NCBI RefSeq assembly: GCF_000196135.1
Contig: NC_005090.1
Coordinates: 940,001-1,004,000 of the forward strand
From: Wolinella succinogenes DSM 1740
GTDB taxonomy: Bacteria; Campylobacterota; Campylobacteria; Campylobacterales; Helicobacteraceae
DNA: 64,000 bases
Direction: 5' to 3'
The notes below the pieces were generated by a model. The model had not been told where the DNA came from and made no database searches. It saw only the letters and a program-made list of their open reading frames with translations. The translations under genes and the position numbers were made by a program. Of the stretch, positions 33,511 to 43,007 are shown in pieces; position 1 is the first letter of the stretch, and the number at the start of each line of letters is the position of its first letter.

Positions 33511-33716
33511 GCGCCCCCTCCCATGAAATATAAAAAGTTAATCGTATCGCCCTCTTTAAGCGAAGTGGTCGCATACTCAGGCTCTCTTAAAAACTCGTCA
33601 TTGAGCTGAATGGAGACCATTTCAGGCATTTTAACCGATTCTAAAACCAAAAGCTCCTTCACGCTTAAGCCCTCTTTTTCAAAACTCTTATTCTCTCCGT
33701 TGATGATGAGATTCAT
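33507..33716 (-). CDS. hcyS: Sulfur carrier protein HcyS (ThiS-like, ends in Gly-Gly-Gly-Ala)
   Basis: A 69-residue beta-grasp protein ([20 protein letters not shown], then [17 protein letters not shown]). ThiS and MoaD normally end at Gly-Gly; here one Ala follows, which must be cut off before activation, and the protease for that (HcyD) is encoded in the same operon. The thiocarboxylate of HcyS is known to donate sulfur to O-acetylhomoserine with MetY, forming homocysteine. It overlaps cysN and hcyF by four bases on each side. Confidence 0.9.
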   Translation of the reverse strand: MNLIINGENKSFEKEGLSVKELLVLESVKMPEMVSIQLNDEFLREPEYATTSLKEGDTINFLYFMGGGA

Positions 33717-35092
33717 GCTTTTTCTCCTTGTGTGATGGGTGATGGGGTGAGTGTAAAACGATGAGGAAAATATTTTTGCAATAACGCAAAAAGCTCCTCC
33801 TCAAAATCATTGACTTGGGGGGATTGGCTTGATTCTTCTAAGCCCTCTAAGACGATTCCTCCGCCTGCGGCATCAAATCCATCCACGATAACAAAACGCC
33901 CCAGGGTAGGATTCTCTCTAAAGGCTGTGAGCGCGATGGGGTGGGAGAGACGCAAGATCACTTGACCTGATTGATGGCGATATAAGGCCTCGTTTTGAAG
34001 TGATTCTTGAGATTCTTCATCCAAAATGCGCTCGATTCTCTCTAAGGAGGCTTTGACCTTGGCGCTCCCTAGTTTGAAAAGATACTCTCGCCCCGCTTGG
34101 AGAGGATTCTTGCCAAGCCAGATGAGATTGGCTTTGAGCCTTTGGACCGACCTTATGGGGGTTCTTTCTTGGGCTTTAGTGAGCACCTCACCGTTTTTGA
34201 CATAGATCTCCTCTTGGAGGGTGAAACCCACGGCTTCATCGGCTTTAGCACTCTCTTTAAGGGGCGCGCTCCATGTTTCGATGCTTTTTAGATGCGCCTC
34301 TTTGCCCGAGGGAAGGAATCGTATCTTCTCGCCTACGCCAATAGAACCGCTTGCGATCGTGCCAGCGTAGATTCTCCGATCATCATTTTCATTGCTGAAG
34401 CGATAGACATCCTGCAAGGGCATTGCAAAAAAAGAGTGATCCTCGCGTGGGGCATTCTTAAAGCCATCCAGCACCTCTAACACGCTCTCTCCTTGATACC
34501 ATGCCATCTCCGGAGCCTTTTGAATGAGGTTTTTACCCTCTCTAGCGCTGATGGGCACAAAGGCTTTAGGGGTGATTCCTAGGGTTTTGAGATAGGCTTC
34601 ATACTCCGCTTGAATGGCTAAAAAGGCGTTTTTGTCATATCCAAGCGCGTCTAGCTTGTTGATCACAACAACCACCTGAGAGATCCCAAGGAGCGAGAGG
34701 AGCAGTCCATGGCGCTTGGAGTTCTCCGCCACCCCCTCAATCGCGTCAATCACCAAAACTGCCGCCACGGCTCTGGAGGCACCGCTCAACATATTGCGCA
34801 AAAACTCAATATGACCGGGCGCATCAATGATCACATACTCGCGCGCTTGGCTTTTAAAGAAGATTCGGGCGCTATCGATGGTGATGCCCTGTTTTTGCTC
34901 ATCTTCGAGTGCGTCAAGAAGCATGGAGTATTCAAAAGGTCGGGCATTTTTGGCGCACGATTCCCTCACGCTCTCTAGCTTGCCCTGAGGCAATGAGCCT
35001 GTATCAGCGAGCAATCTCCCCACAAGCGTGCTTTTGCCATGATCGACATGGCCTGTGATGACGATATTCATCCTCTCCAAATGGGCTGACAT
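33713..35092 (-). CDS. cysN: Sulfate adenylyltransferase subunit 1 (GTPase) CysN
   Basis: A 459-residue GTPase subunit that drives the formation of APS from sulfate and ATP together with CysD. It shows the EF-Tu-type G motifs: [15 protein letters not shown], the switch with [28 protein letters not shown] and VVINKLD, followed by two beta-barrel domains. No CysC (APS kinase) fusion is present, as expected where the reductase uses APS directly. It starts in the cysD stop (TAATG) and is coupled to hcyS by ATGA. Confidence 0.93.
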   Translation of the reverse strand: MSAHLERMNIVITGHVDHGKSTLVGRLLADTGSLPQGKLESVRESCAKNARPFEYSMLLDALEDEQKQGITIDSARIFFKSQAREYVIIDAPGHIEFLRNMLSGASRAVAAVLVIDAIEGVAENSKRHGLLLSLLGISQVVVVINKLDALGYDKNAFLAIQAEYEAYLKTLGITPKAFVPISAREGKNLIQKAPEMAWYQGESVLEVLDGFKNAPREDHSFFAMPLQDVYRFSNENDDRRIYAGTIASGSIGVGEKIRFLPSGKEAHLKSIETWSAPLKESAKADEAVGFTLQEEIYVKNGEVLTKAQERTPIRSVQRLKANLIWLGKNPLQAGREYLFKLGSAKVKASLERIERILDEESQESLQNEALYRHQSGQVILRLSHPIALTAFRENPTLGRFVIVDGFDAAGGGIVLEGLEESSQSPQVNDFEEELFALLQKYFPHRFTLTPSPITQGEKA

Positions 35093-35970
35093 TACATATA
35101 CCCCTCTTTCCTCAAAGTTTCTAGCGTGCCGCCACCCTCTTTATCCTGCGCTCTGCCTGAACGCTCTGCAATATCTTTAAACTTCCCGCTCACGAGCTCC
35201 TCAATGATCTCTTTGGGATTCTTCGCGCTTGATTCCACGGGCGTGGTGCACGGATAGCATCCCAAAGAGCGGTAGCGCCTCCCTGTGCCTTGATCAAAAT
35301 AGACAGGAATCACGGGAATCTTCTCTCGCTCGATATACTCCCAAATATTGAGCTCCGTCCACTCTAGGAGCGGATGGACGCGCACATGGGTGCTGGGGGC
35401 AAACTCGGTCTTGTAGAGATTCCATAGCTCAGGGGGTTGGGTGCTTGCGTCCCACTCGCTCTTTTCATCTCTGGCCGAAAAGACGCGCTCTTTAGAGCGG
35501 CTCCCTTCCTCATCGCTCCTTACGCCCACGATCACTGCATTATAGGCTTCTGCGTGTGCAAACTCTGTCCAAGAATCGCTCCTTGGATCATAGATTCTCC
35601 GCGCTCCTGTCCCCTCCAAGGTTCGCTTGAGCGCATCACTCTTGAGGCGTTTGCAGCAATCGAGTCGGCTTAAGCCATTGGGGTAGGTTTCACCTTTGGC
35701 GAGCGCCTCTTGATTCTGTCCAACCACGAGACGGAGCTTTAGCTCTTTGGCGATTCGGTCACGATAGGTGATCATCTCTGGAATCTTAAAGCTAGTGTCA
35801 ATATGAATCAGCTCAAAGGGAACATGACCCAAAAAAGCCTTTTTGGCCAGCCACAAAAGCACCGTGCTATCTTTGCCAATCGACCAAAGCATCCCGATAT
35901 TTTTAAACGATTTATAGGCTTCGCGCAAGATGAAAATGCTCTGCGCCTCTAGCCGCTCTAACTTGTCCAT
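35092..35970 (-). CDS. cysD: Sulfate adenylyltransferase subunit 2 CysD
   Basis: A 292-residue PP-loop ATP pyrophosphatase-type enzyme, the catalytic half of ATP sulfurylase. The ATP site is [20 protein letters not shown], with [31 protein letters not shown] and the C-terminal [19 protein letters not shown]. The start [20 protein letters not shown] at 35970 fits the family and lies 13 bases inside cysH. It acts in the cytoplasm as a CysDN complex. Confidence 0.93.
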   Translation of the reverse strand: MDKLERLEAQSIFILREAYKSFKNIGMLWSIGKDSTVLLWLAKKAFLGHVPFELIHIDTSFKIPEMITYRDRIAKELKLRLVVGQNQEALAKGETYPNGLSRLDCCKRLKSDALKRTLEGTGARRIYDPRSDSWTEFAHAEAYNAVIVGVRSDEEGSRSKERVFSARDEKSEWDASTQPPELWNLYKTEFAPSTHVRVHPLLEWTELNIWEYIEREKIPVIPVYFDQGTGRRYRSLGCYPCTTPVESSAKNPKEIIEELVSGKFKDIAERSGRAQDKEGGGTLETLRKEGYM

Positions 35971-36641
35971 TGAGCTCCTTTTAGATGTAGTCCGCACTCT
36001 TTGTGTTCGGGATTTTCCCACCACCACCTTCCCGCTCTTAGCTCCTCGCCTGCCTCAATAGCGCGAGTGCAAGGCGAGCAGCCGATGCTTCGATAGCCCT
36101 CTGTGTAGAGAGGGTGAAGGGGGAGGGCGTGTTCCTTGATGTATTCAAAAACCTCTGTTTCGCTCCAAGTGCTTAGAGGATTGAATTTGAGCAGATCAAA
36201 AGTTTCATCAAATTCAACGCTCTTAAGCTCAGCGCGAGTGATCGACTGCTCGGCCCTAAGCCCTGTGACCCATGCACTCTTGCCTTTGAGGGCTTCTTTG
36301 AGGGGTTCGATTTTTCGCACACGGCAACAGCGATGGCGATTCTCTAAGCTTTCACGCATCCCCCACTCGCCAAGCTCTCGTTCAAGCTCTAAGAGCGCCT
36401 TGGGCGAGGGGTGATACTTTTGGATGGTGAGATTAAAAAATCGCTCCACTTCCTCATGAAAAGCGAGTGTTTGAGTAAAGAGTTTGCCCGTCTCTAGCGT
36501 GAAAACCTCAAAAGATCGAGGATAGTGTTTGAGCAAAAGATCGAGAACCACGACATCTTCGGCTTGATGGCTGAAGGCAAGCGTGATGAGGCCTTTGACC
36601 TCACAAAGGCGCTCCAGAGATTCTTTTGTGGCGTCTCTCAT
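35958..36641 (-). CDS. cysH: Adenylyl-sulfate (APS) reductase, CysH family with iron-sulfur cluster motifs
   Basis: A 227-residue enzyme reducing APS to sulfite. PP-loop landmarks are [20 protein letters not shown] and [12 protein letters not shown]. The Cys pairs in [14 protein letters not shown] and [11 protein letters not shown] are the [4Fe-4S] ligands typical of APS reductases, absent in PAPS-specific CysH. The catalytic Cys is in the C-terminal HKECGLH. This agrees with the lack of an APS kinase gene. The ATG at 36641 overlaps the DUF2061 stop as ATGA. Confidence 0.92.
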   Translation of the reverse strand: MRDATKESLERLCEVKGLITLAFSHQAEDVVVLDLLLKHYPRSFEVFTLETGKLFTQTLAFHEEVERFFNLTIQKYHPSPKALLELERELGEWGMRESLENRHRCCRVRKIEPLKEALKGKSAWVTGLRAEQSITRAELKSVEFDETFDLLKFNPLSTWSETEVFEYIKEHALPLHPLYTEGYRSIGCSPCTRAIEAGEELRAGRWWWENPEHKECGLHLKGAQWTS

Positions 36642-36865
36642 ATGGTGTACTCCGGTGCTTTGGATTTTCCAAAGGAGATGCGATTCCACGCTCGCTCATG
36701 GAAATAGTAGAGGGCGGTTTTGGTGATGAGCTCAAATGCTCCAATAGAGAGAGCCGCCGTGAAATTGCCTGTGACAATGAAGCTAATGAGCATCGTATCA
36801 AGGGTGCCCGTGGCACGCCAAGAGATGGCTTTAATCAGACTGCGGCGTTTGAGTTCCTCCGCCAT
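36638..36865 (-). CDS. DUF2061 small membrane protein
   Basis: A 75-residue protein starting MAEELKRRSLIKAISWRATG at 36865. Two hydrophobic helices follow (TMLISFIVTGNFTAALSIGA and the next stretch), then ITKTALYYFHERAWNRI, the DUF2061 signature. The family often sits beside sulfate-assimilation genes, but its function is not known. It is the first gene of the cys/hcy operon and lies directly behind the promoter. Confidence 0.8.
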   Translation of the reverse strand: MAEELKRRSLIKAISWRATGTLDTMLISFIVTGNFTAALSIGAFELITKTALYYFHERAWNRISFGKSKAPEYTI

Positions 36866-36897
36866 AATGATTCCTTGGATGGAATGGATTTGGCGAA

Positions 36898-36926
36898 ATT
36901 CTAACGGAATCATTCTAAATAGTCAA
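36898..36926 (-). promoter_or_regulatory. Promoter of the cys-hcy operon
   Basis: On the minus strand TTGACT (36921-36926), a 17-base spacer and TAGAAT (36898-36903). The DUF2061 ATG is 33 bases after the -10. It should drive the whole operon down to cysG. Confidence 0.75.
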
Positions 36927-37080
36927 GTATTTTGATTGATTTAATATAGATAATAAAATAATAGTCAAATTTTGCTCTAAAATAGGCAATTTTAAAAAAC
37001 AGAGTAATATACTATACAAAGTCAAAAAAAGATATTGTCTAGTTATTTACTAGGTTTTATTTTAATCAAGGAGAGATCAA
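36927..37080 (+). promoter_or_regulatory. AT-rich upstream region of the PLP-enzyme gene
   Basis: AT-rich region shared by the divergent cys operon and the gene at 37081. It contains the inverted repeat CTAGT-TATTT-ACTAG (37039-37053), 27 bases before the GTG, and TATACT-like -10 candidates near 37010. AAGGAG precedes the GTG. I cannot name a regulator. Confidence 0.4.
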
Positions 37081-38304
37081 GTGAGGGGATTCACCACGAG
37101 GGCGCTTCATGTTCCCAAGGCCAAGAGAGACGTCCATGGAGCGCTTCGCACGCCCGTCTATGATAACGCGGCGTTTGAGTTTGAAAATAGCGATGAGATC
37201 GCCCAAGTTTCCTTGGGTAGGGCACTTGGGCATGTCTATAGCCGCTCTAGCAACCCCACGGTGGAGGATTTGGAGCAGCGCCTCAAGAATCTCACGGGAG
37301 CCTTGGGGGTGTTGGCGCTAGGGAGTGGGATGGCAGCGATCTCAACGGCGATTTTGACCTTGGCGAGGGCAGGGGATAGTGTGGTCACCACCGATCGTCT
37401 CTTTGGGCACACCCTCTCGCTCTTTCAAAAGACACTGCCTAGCTTTGGAATCGAGGTTCGTTTTGTGGATGTGATGGATTCTCTAGCAGTGGAGCATGCC
37501 TGTGATGAGACAACCAAGCTTCTTTTCTTGGAGACCATCAGCAATCCTCAACTTCAAGTGGCCGATCTAGAGGCTCTCTCTAAAGTGGTGCACGCCAAAG
37601 GAATCCCACTAGTGGTCGATACGACCATGACCCCTCCCTATCTTTTGGAGGCAAAACGCTTAGGGGTGGACATCGAAGTGCTCTCTTCAACCAAATTCAT
37701 CTCAGGCGGAGGAACAAGCGTGGGAGGAGTCTTGATTGATCATGGACTTTTTGAGTGGAAGAGTCTCCCTTCGCTCGCTCCCTATTATGCCAAGGCGGGG
37801 CCGATGGCTTTCCTCTACAAGGCGCGCAAGGAGGTGTTTCAAAATCTAGGACCCTCGCTTAGCCCCCACAACGCCTATCTTCAAAGTTTGGGGTTGGAGA
37901 CGATGGCGCTTCGAATCGAGCGTTCGTGTCAAAACGCCCAAGAGCTTGCGCATTGGCTTTTGTCTATCCCTCAGGTGAAATGCGTCAATCACCCTTCGCT
38001 CCCTGATTCTCCTTTTTATGCGATTGCTAAGCGTCAGTTTCGCTACGCAGGCTCGATTCTCACCTTTGAGTTGGAGAGCAAGGAGGCCTCCTATCGCTTC
38101 ATGGATGCGCTCAAGCTCATTCGGCGCGCCACCAATATCCATGACAATAAAAGCCTCATCCTCTCCCCCTATCATGTCATCTATGCCCTCAATAGCCACG
38201 AAGAGCGCTTAAAGCTTGAGATATCTCCTGCAATGATGAGGCTTTCTGTGGGAATTGAAGAGATTGAAGATCTGAAAGAGGATATTTTGCAAGCGCTATG
38301 TTAA
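37081..38304 (+). CDS. Cys/Met-metabolism PLP-dependent enzyme (O-acetylhomoserine sulfhydrylase / cystathionine synthase-lyase type)
   Basis: A 407-residue enzyme of the trans-sulfuration family with a GTG start. Landmarks are TTRALHVPKAKRDVHGALRT, YSRSSNPTVEDLEQRLKNL, ALGSGMAAISTAILTLARAG, VVDTTMTPPYLLEAKRLGVD and the PLP lysine in SSTKFISGGGTSVGG. The family makes or breaks C-S bonds using O-acetylhomoserine, cysteine, cystathionine or methionine. It is divergent from the cys-hcy operon, and a methyltransferase follows. A second relative, MetY, lies at 40353-41651, so this one probably has a different substrate, which the sequence does not reveal. Confidence 0.82.
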   Translation: MRGFTTRALHVPKAKRDVHGALRTPVYDNAAFEFENSDEIAQVSLGRALGHVYSRSSNPTVEDLEQRLKNLTGALGVLALGSGMAAISTAILTLARAGDSVVTTDRLFGHTLSLFQKTLPSFGIEVRFVDVMDSLAVEHACDETTKLLFLETISNPQLQVADLEALSKVVHAKGIPLVVDTTMTPPYLLEAKRLGVDIEVLSSTKFISGGGTSVGGVLIDHGLFEWKSLPSLAPYYAKAGPMAFLYKARKEVFQNLGPSLSPHNAYLQSLGLETMALRIERSCQNAQELAHWLLSIPQVKCVNHPSLPDSPFYAIAKRQFRYAGSILTFELESKEASYRFMDALKLIRRATNIHDNKSLILSPYHVIYALNSHEERLKLEISPAMMRLSVGIEEIEDLKEDILQALC

Positions 38305-38347
38305 AATGACATAAAGTTTTAATCCCCTCCCTCCAAAAGGAATCGAT

Positions 38348-39151
38348 ATGCACCCCATGACCCTTGATGCGATTGACTTCAATCTCCTCTACCGCCTCCA
38401 GAAGCACTCCTCCACCTATAAGAAAAAGAGCCAAGAGGAGTGGGATGGGAAGGCTTGGGAGATCAATGAGAAAATCCATGAAGGATTTTATAATGATGAG
38501 ATGGAGCGGCGTATTGATTTGGATGGAGTGCAGAGCCTGCTTGATGTGGGATGCGGGCCTGGCACCTTCGCCTTGCGATTTGCTCCAAGGCTCAAACAGG
38601 TCTATGCGCTAGATTACTCTCCAAAAATGTTGGAGGTTTTGGAACACAATGCCCAAAAACGCGCGATTAGCAATATCTGCCCCCTTTGTTTGGATCTGGA
38701 GGAGAGCTGGGAAGGGGTTGCGCCTTGCGATGTGGTGATCGCTTCTCGATGTCTTGAGGTCGAGGATATGCGTGCTGTGCTCCAAAAGCTCCATGAAAAA
38801 GCAAAGAAAGCGGTCTATATCACCTACAAAAATGGCGGAAGCTTCTTGGAGGCGGAAGTGCTAGAGGCGATGGGGCGCAAGATCACTCCAAAGCCCGATT
38901 ATATCTATCTTCTCAATATTCTCTATCAGATGGGAATTCGCGCTTCGCTTGATTTTATCTCACCCCAAGGGGAGCCTTATGGCACTTTTGATTCATTTGA
39001 GAGTTACCATCGCTCGACCCTTTGGAGTATTGGCGAGATGACGCCTCAAGAAGAGGCGGGGCTCAAAGACTATTATGAGGCTTGTCAAAAAAAAGGGAAG
39101 ACTCCCGCCCACAAAAATAGTAGCTGGGCGTTTATCTCATGGAGGAAATGA
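38348..39151 (+). CDS. SAM-dependent methyltransferase (class I)
   Basis: A 267-residue methyltransferase. Motif I is SLLDVGCGPGTFALRFA, followed by the acidic strand VYALDYSPKMLEVLEHNA, motif II region CDVVIASRCLEVEDM and motif III-like KKAVYITYKNGG. The C-terminal part (GEPYGTFDSFESYHRSTLWS) resembles proteins that methylate small molecules. It lies 43 bases after the PLP enzyme with AAAGGA upstream, so it is probably in the same operon. The substrate is unknown. Confidence 0.8.
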   Translation: MHPMTLDAIDFNLLYRLQKHSSTYKKKSQEEWDGKAWEINEKIHEGFYNDEMERRIDLDGVQSLLDVGCGPGTFALRFAPRLKQVYALDYSPKMLEVLEHNAQKRAISNICPLCLDLEESWEGVAPCDVVIASRCLEVEDMRAVLQKLHEKAKKAVYITYKNGGSFLEAEVLEAMGRKITPKPDYIYLLNILYQMGIRASLDFISPQGEPYGTFDSFESYHRSTLWSIGEMTPQEEAGLKDYYEACQKKGKTPAHKNSSWAFISWRK

Positions 39152-39154
39152 AGC

Positions 39155-40348
39155 CTAGTGGGCTCTCTTTTTTAACATGAGAAAGACTGCGATGGCGCTC
39201 CAGCCGCACACCGCGATCAAAAATCCTAACATCAAAGGGGTGGTCGCCCCTAAAGAGCCAACCCCCCAAGTTAAAATTCCCGCAAGAACAAACTGAATTG
39301 TCCCAAGGAGCGCGGAGGCAGAGCCTGCGTGCGAGGTGAAGTGTGCCATGGCTAGGGCTGTGGTGTTGGGCAGGATAAAGCCAAGAGCTGTGATATAGCC
39401 AAAAAGGGGAATTACAAAAGAGAAGAGCTCATGGGTCGCATAGGCTTGAACCAAAAGCAAGAGTGCACAGAGGGATTGACACAGAAGCGCTCTAGAGAGA
39501 ATGGAAGTGGAGCTGTAGCGGCGAAGGAGTCGAGCGTTGATTTGTGAGCCAAGCACCAATCCTACGGCATTCGCACCAAAGAGAATCGCATAGCCCTGCT
39601 CGGAAAGCCCAAAGTGCTCGATAAAAAGAAAAGGTGAGCCCGCAATGTAGGCAAAAAGTCCTGCCATCGCCAAGCCTCCTGTTAGGGTGTAGGTGAGATA
39701 GTGGCGGTGATGGAGCAGGGATGAGTAGCTCTCTAGTGCCTTGGAAAGCTTTAAGGCAGAGCGTTTGGAGGGCTCTCGTGTCTCGGAGATTCCCAAAAAG
39801 GAGGAGAGAAGCACGATCGCCCCAAGGAAGGCGAGAAGATAGAAGATCGCCTCCCAGCCAATCGTCCCTAGAATTGAACCGCCGATAATGGGAGCAAGAA
39901 TGGGGGCAACCCCAGAAATCATCATCATGGAGGAGTAGATTCCTGCCGCCTCTTCGGCCCTAAAAAGATCGCTCACAATGGCGCGCGCAATGACGATCCC
40001 CGCGCAAGCGCCGAGGGCTTGAAGAAATCGCAAAAAGATCAGCATCTCCACGCTCTTAGCCCAAACGCAACCTATGGAGGCAACGATAAAGAGAATCACG
40101 CCTGCATAGAGTGGCTTTTTACGACCATAGGCATCACTCAAAGGACCATAGAAGAGTTGACCCAAGGCAAAAGCGACAAAAAAAGAGGCGAGAGTGAGTT
40201 GAATAGCGCTTGCGTCGGCATGGAAGAATCCTTGCAAAAAGGGAAGGGCGGGGAGGTACATATCAATGGAGAGCGGCGCGAGGCTCGTCATCATCCCAAG
40301 AATGATGATGAGCCCAAGGGTGGCGTGTTTTTGTGGTATAGAGTCCAA
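39155..40348 (-). CDS. Bcr/CflA-family MFS drug or sulfur-compound exporter
   Basis: A 397-residue major facilitator with 12 membrane helices. The start has SLAPLSIDMYLPALPFLQGF, the Bcr/CflA signature, then ALGQLFYGPLSDAYGRKKPL between helices 2 and 3 (MFS motif A) and SGVAPILAPIIGGSILGTIG in helix 5. E. coli Bcr exports bicyclomycin and also L-cysteine. Placed four bases after metY in an apparent operon, export of excess sulfur amino acids is a fair guess. Confidence 0.87.
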   Translation of the reverse strand: MDSIPQKHATLGLIIILGMMTSLAPLSIDMYLPALPFLQGFFHADASAIQLTLASFFVAFALGQLFYGPLSDAYGRKKPLYAGVILFIVASIGCVWAKSVEMLIFLRFLQALGACAGIVIARAIVSDLFRAEEAAGIYSSMMMISGVAPILAPIIGGSILGTIGWEAIFYLLAFLGAIVLLSSFLGISETREPSKRSALKLSKALESYSSLLHHRHYLTYTLTGGLAMAGLFAYIAGSPFLFIEHFGLSEQGYAILFGANAVGLVLGSQINARLLRRYSSTSILSRALLCQSLCALLLLVQAYATHELFSFVIPLFGYITALGFILPNTTALAMAHFTSHAGSASALLGTIQFVLAGILTWGVGSLGATTPLMLGFLIAVCGWSAIAVFLMLKKRAH

Positions 40349-40352
40349 AATC

Positions 40353-41651
40353 TTAAGCTTTGGCTAGGGCTTGCTCAAGATCGCCCAAAATATCTTCGAT
40401 GTGCTCAATTCCCACAGAGAGGCGCACAAAGCCATCGCTCACGCCCGTGCTGAGGCGCTCCTCTTTGGAGAGCTGCTGGTGGGTGGTGCTCGCGGGGTGG
40501 ATCGCTAGGGATTTAGCATCGCCCACATTGGCTAGATGGGAGAAGAGCTGGAGAGAATCGATAAAGCGTCGCCCCGCCTCCACTCCGCCTTTGATCTCAA
40601 AGCCAACAATCGCACCTGCGCCAAATTTGAAGTAGCGTTGCGCTCGCTCGCTCTCGACCTTATCGCCCACTCCTGGATAGATGACTCGTTCGATTTTAGG
40701 GTGATTGGAGAGGAAGGCGCTCACTTTTTGGGCGTTTTCAACATGGCGCTCCATACGAAGATGGAGGGTCTCTACTCCTTGAAGAATCAAGAAGGAGTTA
40801 AAGGGTGAGATGGCGGCACCAAGATCGCGAAGCACGGATATTCTCGCCTTGATGATGTAGGCGATATTGCCTAGAGGCTCTAGGGCGCTGATGAATTCAG
40901 CACCATGGTAGCTCTCATCGGGCGCAGCAATGAGGGGGAATTTGAGCTCTCCATCCTCGCCTTTGACGCTCCAGTCAAACTTTCCTCCATCCACGATGAT
41001 TCCCCCAAGGCTCGTGCCGTGGCCGCCAAGGAATTTGGTCGCTGAGTAGACTACAATATCCGCTCCATGAAGGAGGGGCTTAAAGATGTAGGGGGTGAGG
41101 GTGTTGTCAATAATGAGAGGGATATGGTGCTCGTGGGCGATTTTGGAGAGTTTTTCTATATCAGTGACATTGAGCTTTGGATTCCCGATACTCTCGGCAT
41201 AGATCGCTTTGGTCTTGGGTGTGATGAGCGCTTGAACACCCTCAAGGCGGCTAGAATCGGCGAATTTGACGGTGATTCCACTTTTTTTGAGCGTGTGCTT
41301 GAAGAGGTTGTAGGTGCCGCCATAAAGATTATCCAGCGAGATCACCTCATCGCCCACTTGGGCAATATTAAAAATTGCTGCTGCGATAGCCGCTTGACCT
41401 GAGGCTAGCGCCAGTGCTCCCACGCCTCCATCTAGAGCATTGATGCGTTTTTCAAGCACATCAGTGGTGGGATTCATGAGTCGTGTGTAGATGTTACCAA
41501 ACTCTTTGAGTCCGAAGAGATTCGCGGCATGTTCGGTGTTATCAAACTGGTAAGAGGTGGTCTGATAGAGGGGGACGGCGCGGGATTTAGTCACTGGGTC
41601 AATCGTGTATCCTGCATGCAGTAGGGCAGTCTCATCTTTGTGGGCTGGCAT
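40353..41651 (-). CDS. metY: O-acetylhomoserine sulfhydrylase MetY
   Basis: A 432-residue PLP enzyme. It starts [20 protein letters not shown] and shows [58 protein letters not shown] and the PLP lysine in [16 protein letters not shown]; the length and the extended insert around ESYHGAEF are typical of MetY. It makes homocysteine from O-acetylhomoserine. In the W. succinogenes pathway the sulfur comes from the HcyS thiocarboxylate, whose genes lie 7 kb away in this window. Confidence 0.92.
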   Translation of the reverse strand: MPAHKDETALLHAGYTIDPVTKSRAVPLYQTTSYQFDNTEHAANLFGLKEFGNIYTRLMNPTTDVLEKRINALDGGVGALALASGQAAIAAAIFNIAQVGDEVISLDNLYGGTYNLFKHTLKKSGITVKFADSSRLEGVQALITPKTKAIYAESIGNPKLNVTDIEKLSKIAHEHHIPLIIDNTLTPYIFKPLLHGADIVVYSATKFLGGHGTSLGGIIVDGGKFDWSVKGEDGELKFPLIAAPDESYHGAEFISALEPLGNIAYIIKARISVLRDLGAAISPFNSFLILQGVETLHLRMERHVENAQKVSAFLSNHPKIERVIYPGVGDKVESERAQRYFKFGAGAIVGFEIKGGVEAGRRFIDSLQLFSHLANVGDAKSLAIHPASTTHQQLSKEERLSTGVSDGFVRLSVGIEHIEDILGDLEQALAKA

Positions 41652-41698
41652 AGAATCTCCTTTGGTCAGCTCTAGGGATAGGGTGGAAATTTCCCCTA

Positions 41699-41727
41699 AT
41701 CGTAGCCGAAAATTCCCATATTGTCAA
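41699..41727 (-). promoter_or_regulatory. Promoter of the metY operon
   Basis: Minus strand TTGACA (41722-41727), a 17-base spacer and TACGAT (41699-41704). The ATG is 48 bases after the -10, with AAAGGAG as ribosome binding site. Confidence 0.7.
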
Positions 41728-41755
41728 GTATCTCTATTGAATTACTAAAGAATTA

Positions 41756-42469
41756 TCAAGCGATGTTGGTGAAAACCGCCTGAACATCATCATCATCTTC
41801 GATTCGGTCGATGAGCTTCTCAATGTCGGCCAATTGCTCTTCGCTGAACTCCACAGGGGTGTTGGCGATGCGTTGGAGGCTCGCTTTGGTCACATCAATC
41901 TTGAGCTCCTCTAGCGTAGAGGAGAGGGAGCCAAACTGTGTATAGTCGCCATAGACATAGAGGGTCTCCTCTTGTTCATCAAGCTCTTCTAGCCCCGCAT
42001 CAATGAGGACAAGCTCTAATTCCTCTCTATCCATATGGAGATGGCTTTTGGGGAATTCAAAGACCGCTTTATGAGAGAACATGAACTCCAAAGAGCCATT
42101 TTGAAGTAGCTGTCCGCCGATTTTGTTGATATAACTTTTGACATTGGCAACCGTTCGAGTGGGGTTGTCCGTGGCGCACTCGATAAAAAGAAGCACGCCA
42201 TGGGGTCCCTTGGCTTCGTAGTTCACTTCGGTGATGACAACCCCATCTTTACCCAAAGCGCGTTTAATCGCGGCATCGATGTTGTCTTTGGGCATATTTT
42301 GGGCTTTGGCGTTGGTGATGGCAGTGCGGAGTTTGGCATTCATCTCAGGATCAGCTCCGCCCTCTTTGGCAGCAATAGTGATGAGCTTGCCTAGTTTGGG
42401 GAAAAGTTTAGACATTTTGTCCCAGCGTTTTTCTTTGGCCGCACGGCGATATTCAAAGGCTCGTCCCAT
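41756..42469 (-). CDS. yebC: YebC/PmpR-family protein (translation factor or regulator)
   Basis: A 237-residue member of the universal YebC family. It starts [20 protein letters not shown], continues with [20 protein letters not shown] and [17 protein letters not shown], and has the central [20 protein letters not shown]. The family was named as a transcriptional regulator; recent work links members to relief of ribosome stalling at proline runs. The ATG at 42469 fits the conserved MGRAF start, not the longer open frame. Confidence 0.92.
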   Translation of the reverse strand: MGRAFEYRRAAKEKRWDKMSKLFPKLGKLITIAAKEGGADPEMNAKLRTAITNAKAQNMPKDNIDAAIKRALGKDGVVITEVNYEAKGPHGVLLFIECATDNPTRTVANVKSYINKIGGQLLQNGSLEFMFSHKAVFEFPKSHLHMDREELELVLIDAGLEELDEQEETLYVYGDYTQFGSLSSTLEELKIDVTKASLQRIANTPVEFSEEQLADIEKLIDRIEDDDDVQAVFTNIA

Positions 42470-42569
42470 ACAGATTCCTTCTTTGGTTTGTAGCATTTTA
42501 GGGTTTTATGGCGCGGATTATAGCTTTTTTCCTCTAGGTCGAAGATTAAAAAAGGGCAGAAATGTGGAG

Positions 42570-42585
42570 CGGAACAGCTTATGCA
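42570..42585 (+). promoter_or_regulatory. Possible sigma-54 (-24/-12) promoter of cowN
   Basis: CGGAACAGCTTATGCA has the invariant GG-N10-GC spacing (GG at 42571-42572, GC at 42583-42584) and agrees in part with TGGCAC-N5-TTGCA. The expected start would be about 40 bases before the cowN ATG. It fits a nitrogen-fixation gene, but the match is incomplete and I see no NifA site. Confidence 0.4.
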
Positions 42586-42634
42586 AAGCGCTCTTGAATA
42601 AATGTCGTCTATTTTTATCAACAAAGGAGTTGAA

Positions 42635-42943
42635 ATGATGGAGAGCGAAAAATCAGGGGGCATGGATCGCTATGTCACTTTTGAGCGGATTGACTGTTTT
42701 AAAAATGCTCATGAAGTGGTGAGCAATGCGTTACGGGTGCTAGAGGCAAATCCAGAAATGAAGAATCCTTTTTGGGAGAAGTTTTGCTCCAAGATTCCTG
42801 ACTCTTTTTATAGCTACACGCCCCAAGAAGATCTTCTCTATCTCGTCTGTGCCAATGTTTTTTATCTCGAAGAGCTTTTTGATGAGGCGGAAGATGAAGA
42901 GGGGCAAGCGATCATGAGTCGCTGTGAATTTGAGTGCTGTTAA
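42635..42943 (+). CDS. cowN: N2-fixation sustaining protein CowN
   Basis: A 102-residue protein. MDRYVTFERIDCFKNAHEVV near the start, NPFWEKFCSKIP in the middle, LYLVCANVFYLEELFDEAED and the C-terminal MSRCEFECC match the CowN family, including the terminal Cys-Cys. CowN protects nitrogenase from carbon monoxide and allows N2 fixation in its presence. The ATG at 42635 has AAAGGAG upstream and is preferred to the ATG at 42602. It stands alone here, without nif genes. A sigma-54-like promoter is possible. Confidence 0.85.
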   Translation: MMESEKSGGMDRYVTFERIDCFKNAHEVVSNALRVLEANPEMKNPFWEKFCSKIPDSFYSYTPQEDLLYLVCANVFYLEELFDEAEDEEGQAIMSRCEFECC

Positions 42944-42972
42944 AAGAGTGAGAATTCATCTTTTTATTTTGC

Positions 42973-42978
42973 TATAAT
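42973..42978 (+). promoter_or_regulatory. -10 box of the PilZ-protein gene
   Basis: TTTTGCTATAAT in a T-rich context, an epsilonproteobacterial-style promoter about 30 bases before the likely start codon of the next gene. No -35 hexamer is visible. Confidence 0.55.
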
Positions 42979-43007
42979 CCAGCTCGTTACGATTCTTGGT
43001 TCAAAGG

